Shown: positions 28,037-37,125, counted from the first letter of the stretch. The stretch is DNA of 64,000 bases from an uncultured Corynebacterium sp. (GCA_943914465.1 CALUCD010000005.1:62001-126000); one strand, 5' to 3'. Numbers and translations are program-made. Notes: a model not told the origin generated them from the letters alone.

Positions 28037-30115
28037 GTGGCTGAGCAACAACCGCATTATGACGCCTCATCGATCACCATCTTGGAAGGTCTTGAGGCTG
28101 TTCGCAAACGTCCCGGCATGTACATCGGTTCCACCAGTGTGCGGGGCTTGCACCACCTTGTGTGGGAGGTCGTGGACAACTCCGTTGATGAGGCCATGGC
28201 CGGTTACGCCGACCGAGTCGATGTCACGCTATTGGCAGACGGTGGCGTTGAGGTGGTGGACAACGGCCGCGGCATCCCGGTTGAGATGCACCCATCTGGC
28301 GCGCCGACCGTGCAGGTGGTGATGACGCAGCTGCACGCTGGCGGCAAGTTCGACTCTGAGTCCTACGCCGTCTCTGGTGGTCTGCACGGCGTGGGTATTT
28401 CCGTGGTGAATGCGCTGTCAACCCGCGTAGAAGCCGACATCAAGCGCGATGGGAAACACTGGTACCAGCGATTTGTCGGTGCCGTTCCGGAACCGTTGGA
28501 AGAGGGCGACAATGCCCGCGGCACCGGTACAGCGATTCGGTTCTGGCCGGACGCGGAGATCTTCGAAACAGTCGAGTTCAACTACGACACCATTGCGCGG
28601 CGTCTTCAAGAAATGGCGTTTTTGAACAAGGGGCTTACCCTCACGCTCAAAGACGAACGAGTCACCGACGAGGAACTTGAACTTGAAGCAATCGCTGAAG
28701 AAGGCGATACCGCGGCACTCATCGAGGGTGACTCGTTTGATGACGACACAGTCAGCGAAAAAATTGACACCCCATCGCCCGATTCGGCCGACGAGGTCGC
28801 ACCCCACACGAAGAAAAAGCGCGAAAAGAAGGTCACCTACCACTACCCGAACGGGTTGATCGACTACGTGGGGCACCTCAACAAGGGCAAGTCTCCGATC
28901 CACCCGACCATCATCGGGTTTGAACAAAAAGGCAACGACCACGAAGCGGAAATCGCGATGCAGTGGAACGGCTCCTACAAGGAGTCAGTCCACACCTTCG
29001 CCAACACCATCAACACCCACGAGGGCGGCACCCACGAGGAGGGCTTCCGCGCCGCGCTGACCAGTTTGATGAACAAGTACGCGCGCGACCACAAGCTGAT
29101 CAAAGACAAAGACCCGAACCTCACCGGCGATGACTGCCGCGAAGGGCTCGCTGCGGTGGTGTCTGTTCGTGTCGGTGATCCACAGTTTGAAGGCCAGACA
29201 AAGACGAAGCTGGGCAACACCGAAATCAAAGGCTTTGTGCAGCGCGCGGTCAATGAGAACCTCTCTGACTGGTTCGACGCGAACCCGGCGGAGGCAAAAG
29301 CGATCGTGAACAAGGCGGTCGCATCCTCACAGGCCCGGCAGGCAGCGCGCAAAGCCCGTGACCTCGTGCGACGCAAATCCGCTACCGACCTCGGTGGCCT
29401 GCCCGGCAAGCTGTCTGACTGCCGCTCAAAGGACCCAGGCAAAAGCGAATTGTTCATCGTTGAGGGCGATTCCGCAGGCGGCTCCGCCAAAGGTGGCCGC
29501 GATTCGATGTACCAAGCGATTTTGCCGTTGCGCGGCAAAATTCTGAACGTGGAAAAAGCCCGCATGGACCGCGTGCTCAAAAACGCCGAGGTGCAAGCCA
29601 TCATCACTGCCTTGGGCACCGGCATTCACGACGAGTTCGACATCGCCAAGCTGCGCTACCACAAAGTCGTGCTCATGGCCGACGCGGACGTGGACGGCCA
29701 GCACATTGCAACGCTGCTACTGACCTTGCTGTTCAGGTTCATGCCTGAGCTCATTGAACAGGGGCATGTGTTCTTGGCCAACCCGCCGCTGTACAAGCTG
29801 AAGTGGGCGAAAGGCGAGCCCGGCTACGCTTTCTCCGACGCGGAACGGGATTCGCAACTGGCTGCGGGCCTTGACGCGGGCCGGAAGATCAACACCGATG
29901 ACGGCATTCAGCGCTACAAAGGTCTCGGTGAGATGAACGCCAAGGAGCTGTGGGAGACCACACTCGACCCGGAGACGCGCATCCTGCGCCGTGTTGAGCT
30001 CGAGGACGCGCAGCGGGCTGATGAGCTATTCAACATTCTCATGGGAGATGATGTTGCAGCGCGCCGCAGCTTCATCACTCGCAAGGCGAAGGATGTTCGC
30101 TTCCTCGACGTATAA
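28037..30115 (+). CDS. gyrB: DNA gyrase subunit B
   Basis: 692 residues. GyrB supplies ATP hydrolysis for negative supercoiling. The GHKL ATPase domain has EGLEAVRKRPGMYIGST and SGGLHGVGISVVNALS. The transducer domain carries an acidic then basic insertion of about 50 residues (around 220-270, ending PHTKKKREKKVTYHYPNG). The TOPRIM domain has ELFIVEGDSAGGSAK, with MADADVDGQHI for metal binding. The C-terminus has GLGEMNAKELWETT. GTG 28037 is chosen by homology (AEQQPHYDASSITILEGLEAV), with AGGAG at 28021-28025; GTG 28025 overlaps that site. Confidence 0.97.
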   Translation: MAEQQPHYDASSITILEGLEAVRKRPGMYIGSTSVRGLHHLVWEVVDNSVDEAMAGYADRVDVTLLADGGVEVVDNGRGIPVEMHPSGAPTVQVVMTQLHAGGKFDSESYAVSGGLHGVGISVVNALSTRVEADIKRDGKHWYQRFVGAVPEPLEEGDNARGTGTAIRFWPDAEIFETVEFNYDTIARRLQEMAFLNKGLTLTLKDERVTDEELELEAIAEEGDTAALIEGDSFDDDTVSEKIDTPSPDSADEVAPHTKKKREKKVTYHYPNGLIDYVGHLNKGKSPIHPTIIGFEQKGNDHEAEIAMQWNGSYKESVHTFANTINTHEGGTHEEGFRAALTSLMNKYARDHKLIKDKDPNLTGDDCREGLAAVVSVRVGDPQFEGQTKTKLGNTEIKGFVQRAVNENLSDWFDANPAEAKAIVNKAVASSQARQAARKARDLVRRKSATDLGGLPGKLSDCRSKDPGKSELFIVEGDSAGGSAKGGRDSMYQAILPLRGKILNVEKARMDRVLKNAEVQAIITALGTGIHDEFDIAKLRYHKVVLMADADVDGQHIATLLLTLLFRFMPELIEQGHVFLANPPLYKLKWAKGEPGYAFSDAERDSQLAAGLDAGRKINTDDGIQRYKGLGEMNAKELWETTLDPETRILRRVELEDAQRADELFNILMGDDVAARRSFITRKAKDVRFLDV

Positions 30116-30140
30116 ATCTCGAGGGGATATGGACACAAAA

Positions 30141-30168
30141 GTGCCCCGGCAATGTGATGCCGGGGCAC
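30141..30168. terminator. Terminator between gyrB and the convergent DUF6918-like gene
   Basis: An 11-pair perfect GC-rich stem (GTGCCCCGGCA / TGCCGGGGCAC) with a 6-base loop, flanked by AAAA on the left and TATTCTGTTT on the right. It lies between convergent genes and can stop transcription from both sides. Confidence 0.85.
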
Positions 30169-30208
30169 TATTCTGTTTGGGGTCTAGCGCGCAGACCGCC
30201 TCGCTCGC

Positions 30209-30655
30209 TTAGACGTAGCGCTCGATGATGCTGCCAAGCTCAGGCAGAGCCGGCCCGACAATCTTGCCAGCTTTGCCGCGCACCGAAGAGTAAGCCTTTT
30301 GCACAGCGGTAGGCATCTCATCGGTGGACTTGTCAGCAGCGGTGAGTAGCGATTCAACCACATCGCCCTCGCGGCTGTTCAGGAAGTCACCGAAACCGTT
30401 GGTAGCGCCGTCGGCCTCGGACGAGGTGTAGCGCTCCCAGAACGGCTGAAGCGCCTCGATGATTTGCGGCAGGAAGCGGTTGATGCCTTTGGGCACTGCC
30501 TCAGCATCAGCCTTCTTGCCCGCTGCGAGAGCAGACTTGATTGCCATACCAGTGAGACCGGACTGTTTGCCTGCCGTGAGCTCGACGAGGCCGGACAGGT
30601 CGTTGACTAGATTGGGGCGAACAGCGTCGCCCAGAAGCTTGCTTAAGTCAGTCAT
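30209..30655 (-). CDS. DUF6918-like conserved protein
   Basis: 148 residues beginning MTDLSKLLGDAVRPNLVNDLSGLVE, helical and soluble, with no membrane segment or signal. It repeats the idea of a small all-helical protein (GINRFLPQIIEALQPFWERY; PELGSIIERYV). Homologues are common in corynebacteria but have no known role. ATG 30655 or 30661 are both possible; the upstream extension to 30772 is arginine/proline-poor-quality sequence. It converges on gyrB, with a shared terminator. Confidence 0.75.
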   Translation of the reverse strand: MTDLSKLLGDAVRPNLVNDLSGLVELTAGKQSGLTGMAIKSALAAGKKADAEAVPKGINRFLPQIIEALQPFWERYTSSEADGATNGFGDFLNSREGDVVESLLTAADKSTDEMPTAVQKAYSSVRGKAGKIVGPALPELGSIIERYV

Positions 30656-30725
30656 TCTCATGAGTATACGGTGTTGGACGAGTGTCTGGAAAAGGTTTCG
30701 GGAAGAAACGGGCCATGTGGCAGGT

Positions 30726-31121
30726 TCACGGCAGGTAGGCGAGCAGGCGTTGGAGGTTGAAATCCCAACCACGCGTTTGTGTGGACAAGCCAGGAAGGTG
30801 GCTCATACCTGCAGCGGCTGCGGCGTCATCGATCGCCGTGCGCAGCGCCGGCACATTATCCACAGTTAATTTGGCAGCCGCCCAGGTAGCCACGCCAGCA
30901 AGCACCAGCGACAGCGGCGCGGACCCGGTATAGGCACTGCCCAGCGGTGGTTGCGCGGGCACGGGTGGTTGCGCGGGAACCGGACCCGTTCTCGCCGATG
31001 CAGCCGACTCTGGGGAGGCGCTGGGTTGCGCCGAGACGGGCGAGGCCAGTGGGAGGGTTGCCGAAAACGCTAGGCCTGCGGCGATGGCGGGAGCCGCGCA
31101 CTTTTTCATACGTCTGTTCAT
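30726..31121 (-). CDS. Small secreted or membrane protein
   Basis: 131 residues. Basic MNRRMKKCAAP, then a hydrophobic stretch AIAAGLAFSATLPLASPVSAQP that ends in an AxA-like SAQ site: a Sec signal peptide. A Pro/Ala-rich linker with repeated PVPAQPP follows, and near the middle APLSLVLAGVATWAAAKLTV may be a second hydrophobic helix. ATG 31121 follows GGAAAGG. No homologous function is recognised; it resembles small corynebacterial surface proteins of unknown role. Confidence 0.65.
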   Translation of the reverse strand: MNRRMKKCAAPAIAAGLAFSATLPLASPVSAQPSASPESAASARTGPVPAQPPVPAQPPLGSAYTGSAPLSLVLAGVATWAAAKLTVDNVPALRTAIDDAAAAAGMSHLPGLSTQTRGWDFNLQRLLAYLP

Positions 31122-31260
31122 ACGTCGACCTTTCCGCGAGGGGGATAGAGACATCAAGCTTAACGCACATAATCCAGGCTATTCTCAGGCATGCGGCTAC
31201 GCAGTGCGCAGTTGGGAGCTCGACCAGGTACGCGAAGCAGTGTCTCCAGTCGATGGGGTG

Positions 31261-31345
31261 GTACTAGCCCAGGATGAAGCCGCTGCAGGAAAACCCGAGT
31301 TCAGCAGCCGATGACGATTTCGGATATCCGATCCTGGGCTAGTAC
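31261..31345. repeat. Perfect 15-base inverted repeat with 55-base spacer
   Basis: GTACTAGCCCAGGAT (31261-31275) is repeated as its exact reverse complement at 31331-31345. The spacer contains another short palindrome near GGATATCC. It lies in a gene-free stretch between two minus-strand secreted-protein genes. It could be ends of a miniature transposable element, a large RNA hairpin or a regulatory fold; no T-run follows. Confidence 0.6.
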
Positions 31346-31434
31346 TAATCCTGAATCAGTGCCGCTCTTCAGCTAGCGCCGAAACAGGACGCGGCCCGCC
31401 GCGCCATGCGATAAGCCGTGCGCTCAACGGGCGG

Positions 31435-32979
31435 CTACGCGGCGGGGTAGGGCGCTGCCGTGAGCGCACCGCCGATGATCCCGCACAGATCAGGCACGAA
31501 CGACCAGGTGGTCTTTACCACCGGGGCGGGGGCTGACATGCTAGGCAAGCTCGCCGCCGGCGTGTTCGGGTTGGTCGGCGTGGAATACGCGTCGACGTTG
31601 ATGCGCTTGGTGGAGCCGTCTGCGAAGGTTGCGATTACGGGGATGGTGGTCGCTACTTCGACGTCGCGCGGTGCCCGTACGGTCAGACGGCCTGAGTCGC
31701 GGCCGACTTTGACCTTCCAGCCCTTGTCAATGATCCCCACGGAGAATTCCACATCTTCGGGGCGATCGCCCAGCGGCTCGATTTTCGCCTTGGAACCGGG
31801 GGCTACCCGGGTGGGGGTGTAGTCGAGGTCGCTCGTGTCCGCTTGGGCGTTGCCGCGCACAACCGCGGTGTCAAACTGGTGGTTGTCGGTGGAACCGTCG
31901 GTGAACTGCACCCCGGCATTGACGTGAAGGCGGCTGCCCGGCGGTACGGTGGCCGAGGCTGTCACGCGGATGCCGGTGTTGCCTTCCCTGGCCACGGTGA
32001 AACCGCCGCGGCGGGTCTCTGGGACGTATACCTTCGCCCCAGATGGCAGGCCTTTCGGGATCACCACCACACTCTCACCGGGGTGGATAGTGATGTTGGC
32101 AAAGACCACATCCGCCGTCTGCGCTTCTGTCAGCGTGGTGATGTCACCATCTGTTGAAGCTGAGGAGGTCACACGGCCGGTGACCTGTACATGGGCGAAG
32201 TCATCTGCTTCCTCGCCATCGGGGAAGATGACGCGCACTGCAATCCGGTTGATGGTGCCGGTCACCGCGTCGGAGGGTGCGGTGACGACGAGTTCGCCGC
32301 GGGCTTGATCTTCACGCACGGCCCACCCGGGAAGGCCGGCGGCTGCGGTGATCAGCGCGCCTTCTGGAAGGCGGTTGTTTGGCCTGACGATGGAGGTAGA
32401 ACCGGCGGTAATTGTATGGTCGGGCCATGCGAGTGTCTCGCTGGTGGCTACCGGGCCGGCGTTGTCCGGGTCGCGTGGGGCTGGCGAGCCGGTCTCCGTT
32501 CCGGGGACGCTGCTGGTATCGCTCGGGCGTGCACCTGACGTTGAACCAGGCGCGTCGGTTTCTGCCGCTCCAGTTGAAGGAGCTGTAGGTGCACTAGGAC
32601 CGGACGTTGGGCTCGATCCGGTTGTCGGCGTTGAGCCGGAGCCAGGTGCACTCGACGGGTCTTCGGGTGACGTTGGTGCAGTGGGGGGCACGGACGTTGC
32701 GGTTGGGAGGGCAGTTTCAGAGGCGCCACTGTCGCCGGTACCGGGGGCACCAGGTGCTGCAGGGGCGTCGTCGCCTGGGGAAGCCCAGCGCACGCGCGCG
32801 GAAGCACCCCATCTCGCAGCGGGCGCCGCGAGATTCACAGATGTGGCAGCTGATGCAGCAACATGTGCGGGCGCGGCCAGTACGGCCGGCGTTTGTGCTC
32901 GCGCGTATGCAGGCACCACAACGACTGCTGCGAGCAACGCAGCAGCGACAGTGGCGGAAAGCAGACGGCGGGTACGCAT
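31435..32979 (-). CDS. Secreted surface protein with Pro/Ser/Thr linker and YPDG/Rib-like beta domains
   Basis: 514 residues. Signal peptide MRTRRLLSATVAAALLAAVVVVPAYARAQ; then a long Pro/Ser/Thr/Gly low-complexity linker (about 60-175); then three or four beta domains of about 80 residues, each with an RVxFPDGEE / VQFTDGST / ATFADGST motif like the Rib/YPDG repeats of actinobacterial surface proteins. The C-terminus has a cysteine and a weak hydrophobic patch (DLCGIIGGALTAAPYP) but no LPxTG motif. Likely cell-surface adhesion or wall association; this is inference from repeat type. Upstream residues to 33081 are not part of the protein. Confidence 0.75.
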   Translation of the reverse strand: MRTRRLLSATVAAALLAAVVVVPAYARAQTPAVLAAPAHVAASAATSVNLAAPAARWGASARVRWASPGDDAPAAPGAPGTGDSGASETALPTATSVPPTAPTSPEDPSSAPGSGSTPTTGSSPTSGPSAPTAPSTGAAETDAPGSTSGARPSDTSSVPGTETGSPAPRDPDNAGPVATSETLAWPDHTITAGSTSIVRPNNRLPEGALITAAAGLPGWAVREDQARGELVVTAPSDAVTGTINRIAVRVIFPDGEEADDFAHVQVTGRVTSSASTDGDITTLTEAQTADVVFANITIHPGESVVVIPKGLPSGAKVYVPETRRGGFTVAREGNTGIRVTASATVPPGSRLHVNAGVQFTDGSTDNHQFDTAVVRGNAQADTSDLDYTPTRVAPGSKAKIEPLGDRPEDVEFSVGIIDKGWKVKVGRDSGRLTVRAPRDVEVATTIPVIATFADGSTKRINVDAYSTPTNPNTPAASLPSMSAPAPVVKTTWSFVPDLCGIIGGALTAAPYPAA

Positions 32980-33022
32980 ATTGACGGAGTTTATAGACAC
33001 CTGACAGCAAATGTGAAGCTTT

Positions 33023-33295
33023 TCAAGACTCTTTTGCCCAACGCACGTAGATCTCCTCGGAGATCTGCGCGAATTCAGCATTGGCGTGAGTCAAGGGTTT
33101 CACCCACTTTATCGTCTGGTGTAACGCTTTGCCCGCTTTGGCCACCGATTCGCACACCGGTACCCCGTGGATGCGCGCGCCGGGGGCGGCAGCGCACGCG
33201 GCCAGAGCTGAGAAGGACCGTATCCGAACCTTATATATAAGGCAAAACTCGTCTGCAATGGCCAGGAGCTGTTCGGGTGTGAGCGGGCGGTTCAT
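33023..33295 (-). CDS. Doc-like small protein with eroded Fic motif (candidate toxin)
   Basis: 90 residues. The N-terminus LTPEQLLAIADEF and the central stretch GVPVCESVAKAGKALHQTI resemble death-on-curing (Doc) proteins. The catalytic HPFxDGNKR position reads VKPLTHANAEF, so the essential His and Arg are absent while one Asn remains. The ATG overlaps the antitoxin stop by 4 bases (ATGA), the typical arrangement of a toxin-antitoxin pair. It may be an inactive relic, a divergent toxin or a regulator; the Doc assignment is inference from weak similarity. Confidence 0.5.
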   Translation of the reverse strand: MNRPLTPEQLLAIADEFCLIYKVRIRSFSALAACAAAPGARIHGVPVCESVAKAGKALHQTIKWVKPLTHANAEFAQISEEIYVRWAKES

Positions 33296-33498
33296 CGCCG
33301 TGCCTGCTTGATGCGCGCCTCGGTGGCGCGGTACTCGGGGATGAGGTCGCGGGCGAGGGCGTGGACGGCGGCGTCGTCAAGCATGCGCGAAGCGGCAGAC
33401 ACCACCGTCCTGCGTGCAGCCTCTTGCTTTGAGCAACCCCATGCGGAGGCGAGGAGAACAAGCGCTTTGTCCTCGTCTGTGGTCAATCTCAGCGTCAT
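33292..33498 (-). CDS. Ribbon-helix-helix antitoxin-like protein
   Basis: About 68 residues beginning MTLRLTTDEDKALVLLASAWGCSKQEAARRTVV: a basic beta strand followed by two helices, the ribbon-helix-helix DNA-binding fold of small antitoxins. The C-terminal helix (DLIPEYRATEARIKQARR) would contact the toxin. ATG 33498 has AAAGTGG upstream; ATG 33504 is too close to it. Upstream TACCA/TGGTA half-sites fit autoregulation. It is the first gene of the pair. Confidence 0.7.
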   Translation of the reverse strand: MTLRLTTDEDKALVLLASAWGCSKQEAARRTVVSAASRMLDDAAVHALARDLIPEYRATEARIKQARR

Positions 33499-33503
33499 AG
33501 CCA

Positions 33504-33530
33504 TACCACTTTGATACCAGCGTTGGTACC
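33504..33530. promoter_or_regulatory. Candidate autoregulatory operator of the toxin-antitoxin pair
   Basis: TACCA half-sites at 33504-33508 and 33515-33519 and an inverted TGGTA at 33524-33528; the central pair forms the palindrome TACCA-GCGT-TGGTA. The elements span the ribosome site and promoter of the antitoxin gene, as expected for a ribbon-helix-helix repressor. Confidence 0.5.
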
Positions 33531-33587
33531 GGCAGGCGCCTCAAGGGCCATTAAACTGGCCTCTACCGCAAACATGAAAGGTGAGCT

Positions 33588-36308
33588 ATGAGTGATGACA
33601 CGCTAAGCGGCGACGGCTTCAACCGCATCCAGCCCATCGACATCAACGAGGAGATGCAGACGAGCTACATCGATTATGCGATGAGCGTGATCGTGGGCCG
33701 CGCGCTGCCCGAGGTGCGCGACGGCATGAAGCCGGTGCACCGCCGCGTGATTTACGCGATGTACGACGCTGGCTTCCGCCCGGAGCGCTCGTATGTGAAG
33801 AGCGTGAAGGCCGTTGGCGAGACGATGAGTAACTACCACCCGCATGGTGACAGCGCGATCTACGACACCTTGGTGCGCATGGCGCAGCCCTGGTCTATGC
33901 GCTACCCACTTGTCGACGGCCAGGGCAACTTCGGCTCCCCGGGCAACGATGGCCCCGCCGCGATGCGCTATACCGAGTGCAAGCTCACCCCGATCGCCAT
34001 GGAGATGGTGCGCGACATTCGTGAGAATGCCGTCGACTTCATCCCAAACTTCGACTCCAAGACTCAAGAGCCCACCGTGTTGCCGGCGCGTGTGCCGAAC
34101 CTGCTCATGAACGGCTCCAACGGCATTGCCGTGGGTATGGCCACCAACATCCCGCCGCACAACTTGGGTGAGTTGGCCGAGGCGATCTACTGGATTCTGG
34201 ACAACCACGAGGCGGATGAGCAATCCACCCTTAACGCCGTGATCGAGCGGGTCAAAGGCCCCGACTTTCCCACCGCCGGGCTGATTGTGGGTGACGCCGG
34301 CATTAAAGACGCCTACACCACCGGGCGTGGTTCGATCCGCATGCGCGGCGTGACCGAGATTGAAGAGGTAGGAAGCCGGCAGGTCATCGTCATCACGGAG
34401 CTGCCCTACCAGGTCAACCCGGATAACTTCATCCACGGCATCGCGGAGCAAGTCGCCGACGGCAAGATGGCTGGCATCTCCAAAATCGAGGATGAGTCGT
34501 CGGATCGTGTGGGTACGCGCATCGTTGTCACGCTGAAGCGCGATGCAGTGCCGCGCGTGGTACTCAACAACCTCTACAAGCACTCGGCGCTGGAGACGAA
34601 CTTCTCCGCCAACATGCTCTCAATCGTTGATGGGGTGCCGCGCACACTGCGCCTGGATCAAATGCTGCGCTACTACGTCAAGCACCAGATCGAGGTCATT
34701 GTCCGGCGCACCCAGTATCGCCTGGATGAGGCGGAAAAACGCGCCCACATTTTGCGCGGTTTGGTCAAAGCGCTCGACGCGTTAGATGAGGTCATTGCGC
34801 TGATTCGGGCATCGGCGACTGTTGACGATGCGCGCGCAGGGCTGATTCAGCTTCTCGACGTCGACGAGATCCAAGCCAACGAAATCCTAGCCATGCAACT
34901 GCGCAGGCTTGCCGCCCTCGAGCGCCAGAAAATCATCGACGACCTGGCAGAAATTGAACGCCAAATCGCCGACCTGAAAGACATCCTTGCCACACCGGAG
35001 CGCCAACGCGCCATCGTCGGCGACGAGCTGCGCGAGATCGTGAGCAAATACGGTGACGAACGCCGCACCCGCATCGTCGCTGCCACAGGCGATGTCACAG
35101 AAGAAGACCTGATCGCGCGCGAAAACGTCGTGGTCACGATCACCTCCACCGGCTACGCCAAGCGCACGAAGGTGGATTCATACAAGAGCCAGAAACGCGG
35201 CGGCAAGGGCGTGCGCGGCGCAGAGCTCAAGCAGGACGACGTGGTGAAGAACTTCTTCATCTGCTCCACCCACGACTGGATCTTGTTCTTCACCAACTTC
35301 GGACGGGTCTACCGCCTGAAAGCCTACGAACTGCCCGAGGCAGGACGCACCGCGCGCGGGCAGCACGTGGCCAACCTGCTGGAGTTCCAGCCGGAGGAGA
35401 AGATCGCCCAGGTCATCCAGATCAAGTCCTATGAAGATGCACCGTATCTCGTGCTGGCCACCCGCGACGGGCGGGTGAAGAAGTCGCGGCTGACCGATTA
35501 CGAGTCAGCTCGTTCCTCCGGCTTAATCGCCATCAACCTCAACGAGGGCGACACCCTGATCGGAGCCGCGCTTGCCGGGGAAAGCGACGACTTGTTGCTG
35601 GTATCTGAACAGGGCCAAGCAATTCGCTTTACCGCAGACGACGAGCAACTCCGTCCCATGGGCCGCGCCACCGCCGGTGTGAAAGGCATGCGTTTCCGCG
35701 GCGATGACCAACTGCTCGCCATGGCTGTGGTGCAAGACGGCGAGTTCCTGCTGGTGGCAACCTCCGGCGGGTACGGCAAACGGACCCCGATTGAGGAATA
35801 CAACACCCAAGGCCGCGGCGGCATGGGTGTGATGACGTTCAAATACACCCCCAAGCGCGGCAAACTCATCGGCGCTCTCGCAGTCGATGAAGGCGACCAA
35901 ATCTTCGCCATCACCTCAGCCGGTGGGGTGATTCGTACGGAGGTGAGCCAAATTCGGCCGTCATCACGCGCGACGATGGGCGTTCGCCTCGTCGATCTTG
36001 GAGACGGTGTGGAGCTACTTGCCATCGATAAGAACGTCGAAGACGAAGGCGAAGAGGAAGCGACCGCGGTAGCAACCGGCCAAAAGACGCTTGAAGAGGC
36101 GCAAGAAGCAACCGCATCCTCAACCCAATCCGGCGACGGAGCAGGGGATTCACCCCTTGGTGTTTCAGGTGCACGGTGGGAAGACGATGATCCTATAGAG
36201 TCTGGCATCACCGACGCGTCAGGCCCCGGAGATGCCGAGGCCGAAGAGACCAGTGTGGACGCCGACTCAGAGCTAGACTATGAAAGCTCAAATGAGGATG
36301 AGGAGTAA
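33588..36308 (+). CDS. gyrA: DNA gyrase subunit A
   Basis: 906 residues. GyrA cuts and rejoins DNA: the catalytic tyrosine is Tyr128 in AAMRYTE. The quinolone-determining region reads HPHGDSAIYD with Ser89 and Asp93, the residues usual in sensitive strains. The GyrA box QKRGGKG starts the C-terminal beta-pinwheel. The extreme C-terminus is a very acidic, Glu/Asp/Ser-rich tail of about 85 residues. ATG 33588 follows GAAAGGTGAG. It lies 3.5 kb from gyrB with accessory genes between, unlike mycobacteria where gyrB and gyrA are adjacent. Confidence 0.97.
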   Translation: MSDDTLSGDGFNRIQPIDINEEMQTSYIDYAMSVIVGRALPEVRDGMKPVHRRVIYAMYDAGFRPERSYVKSVKAVGETMSNYHPHGDSAIYDTLVRMAQPWSMRYPLVDGQGNFGSPGNDGPAAMRYTECKLTPIAMEMVRDIRENAVDFIPNFDSKTQEPTVLPARVPNLLMNGSNGIAVGMATNIPPHNLGELAEAIYWILDNHEADEQSTLNAVIERVKGPDFPTAGLIVGDAGIKDAYTTGRGSIRMRGVTEIEEVGSRQVIVITELPYQVNPDNFIHGIAEQVADGKMAGISKIEDESSDRVGTRIVVTLKRDAVPRVVLNNLYKHSALETNFSANMLSIVDGVPRTLRLDQMLRYYVKHQIEVIVRRTQYRLDEAEKRAHILRGLVKALDALDEVIALIRASATVDDARAGLIQLLDVDEIQANEILAMQLRRLAALERQKIIDDLAEIERQIADLKDILATPERQRAIVGDELREIVSKYGDERRTRIVAATGDVTEEDLIARENVVVTITSTGYAKRTKVDSYKSQKRGGKGVRGAELKQDDVVKNFFICSTHDWILFFTNFGRVYRLKAYELPEAGRTARGQHVANLLEFQPEEKIAQVIQIKSYEDAPYLVLATRDGRVKKSRLTDYESARSSGLIAINLNEGDTLIGAALAGESDDLLLVSEQGQAIRFTADDEQLRPMGRATAGVKGMRFRGDDQLLAMAVVQDGEFLLVATSGGYGKRTPIEEYNTQGRGGMGVMTFKYTPKRGKLIGALAVDEGDQIFAITSAGGVIRTEVSQIRPSSRATMGVRLVDLGDGVELLAIDKNVEDEGEEEATAVATGQKTLEEAQEATASSTQSGDGAGDSPLGVSGARWEDDDPIESGITDASGPGDAEAEETSVDADSELDYESSNEDEE

Positions 36309-36311
36309 TCA

Positions 36312-36662
36312 ATGGCCACACGCAAAGTCGCCGTCACAGAGATCGGGGTGGTCTCTGTTTTCAAAGTAGCCACCATCATCTCGCTCGTCGGGTTCATCGC
36401 CTGGATGATCGCCGCGGTGCTGCTTTACTTTGGGTTGTCCGCTGCAGGAGTCGTCGAATCGATGAACTCCCTGATTGGCGGCGTCGGCGGCGACCAGGTC
36501 ATTGACATGCCCTTCGTGCTCTCCGCGGCGGGCCTGCTTGGCCTTCTGGGTGTGGTGTTCACCGCGCTAATCGCACCGCTTCTGGCTGTGATCTACAACT
36601 CCATCGCGGACCTGGTCGGCGGCGTGGACTACACGCTGCGGCAGACCAGCGGTCCGCGGTAA
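36312..36662 (+). CDS. DUF3566 membrane protein (Rv0007-like)
   Basis: 116 residues with two membrane helices (VFKVATIISLVGFIAWMIAAVLLYF and VLSAAGLLGLLGVVFTALIAPLLAVIY), then the conserved end NSIADLVGGVDYTL. This is the DUF3566 domain. The mycobacterial equivalent sits at the same place after gyrA and has a long Pro-rich N-terminus that is missing here. The ATG is 3 bases after the gyrA stop with GAGGATGAGGAG before it, so it is coupled to gyrA. Role unknown; envelope or division links have been suggested from context only. Confidence 0.88.
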   Translation: MATRKVAVTEIGVVSVFKVATIISLVGFIAWMIAAVLLYFGLSAAGVVESMNSLIGGVGGDQVIDMPFVLSAAGLLGLLGVVFTALIAPLLAVIYNSIADLVGGVDYTLRQTSGPR

Positions 36663-36758
36663 GAGTGGGCGGGCATCCGCCGTTTGCACTGCGAACCGCT
36701 CCACCTGGCGATTTGGTGCAAACACCCATCGTGGGTAATGTTCTATCTCGTCCGTTGG

Positions 36759-36832
36759 GGGCCTATAGCTCAGTCGGTTAGAGCGCATCGCTGATAACGA
36801 TGAGGTCGCAGGTTCGATTCCTGCTAGGCCCA
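36759..36832 (+). tRNA. tRNA-Ile (GAT)
   Basis: 74 bases. The acceptor stem GGGCCTA pairs with TAGGCCC, the D arm is TAGCTCAGTCGGTTAGAGC, the anticodon loop CTGATAAC has GAT, and the T arm is GGTTCGATTCC. CCA is not encoded. It sits after DUF3566 in the same place as ileT in mycobacteria. Confidence 0.96.
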
Positions 36833-36864
36833 CAGTGCGAACTGTGCTACAGTTTGACACTTCC

Positions 36865-36937
36865 GGGGCATTAGCTCAGTTGGTAGAGCACCTGCTTTGC
36901 AAGCAGGATGTCAGGAGTTCGATTCTCCTATGCTCCA
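36865..36937 (+). tRNA. tRNA-Ala (TGC)
   Basis: 73 bases. The acceptor stem GGGGCAT pairs with ATGCTCC (with a G-T pair), the anticodon loop CTTTGCAAG has TGC, and the T arm is AGTTCGATTCT. It is 32 bases after tRNA-Ile, so both are probably one transcript. It marks the left border of the 17.6 kb accessory stretch. Confidence 0.96.
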
Positions 36938-36942
36938 CAGTA

Positions 36943-36978
36943 AAAATTGCTCCGACCAAAATCGGCCGGAGCAATTTT
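36943..36978. terminator. Terminator after the tRNA pair
   Basis: AAAATTGCTCCG pairs perfectly with CGGAGCAATTTT (12 pairs), the interior ACC/GGC-type bases add some pairing, and T-runs flank the stem. It ends the tRNA transcript and could act on both strands. Confidence 0.85.
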
Positions 36979-37125
36979 CTGTTGATGATCTCTTCTGCAC
37001 TCAAGGGTGAGCAGTTCAATCGCTTGGTTGGTCAAGATCGTCGATACTCTCCACAAGTGAGAGCCCAGCGGGGGCACAGCCCTAATGAGTGACGCTGGTC
37101 TGTTGTCGGTAGGCGGCGAGCGTTG

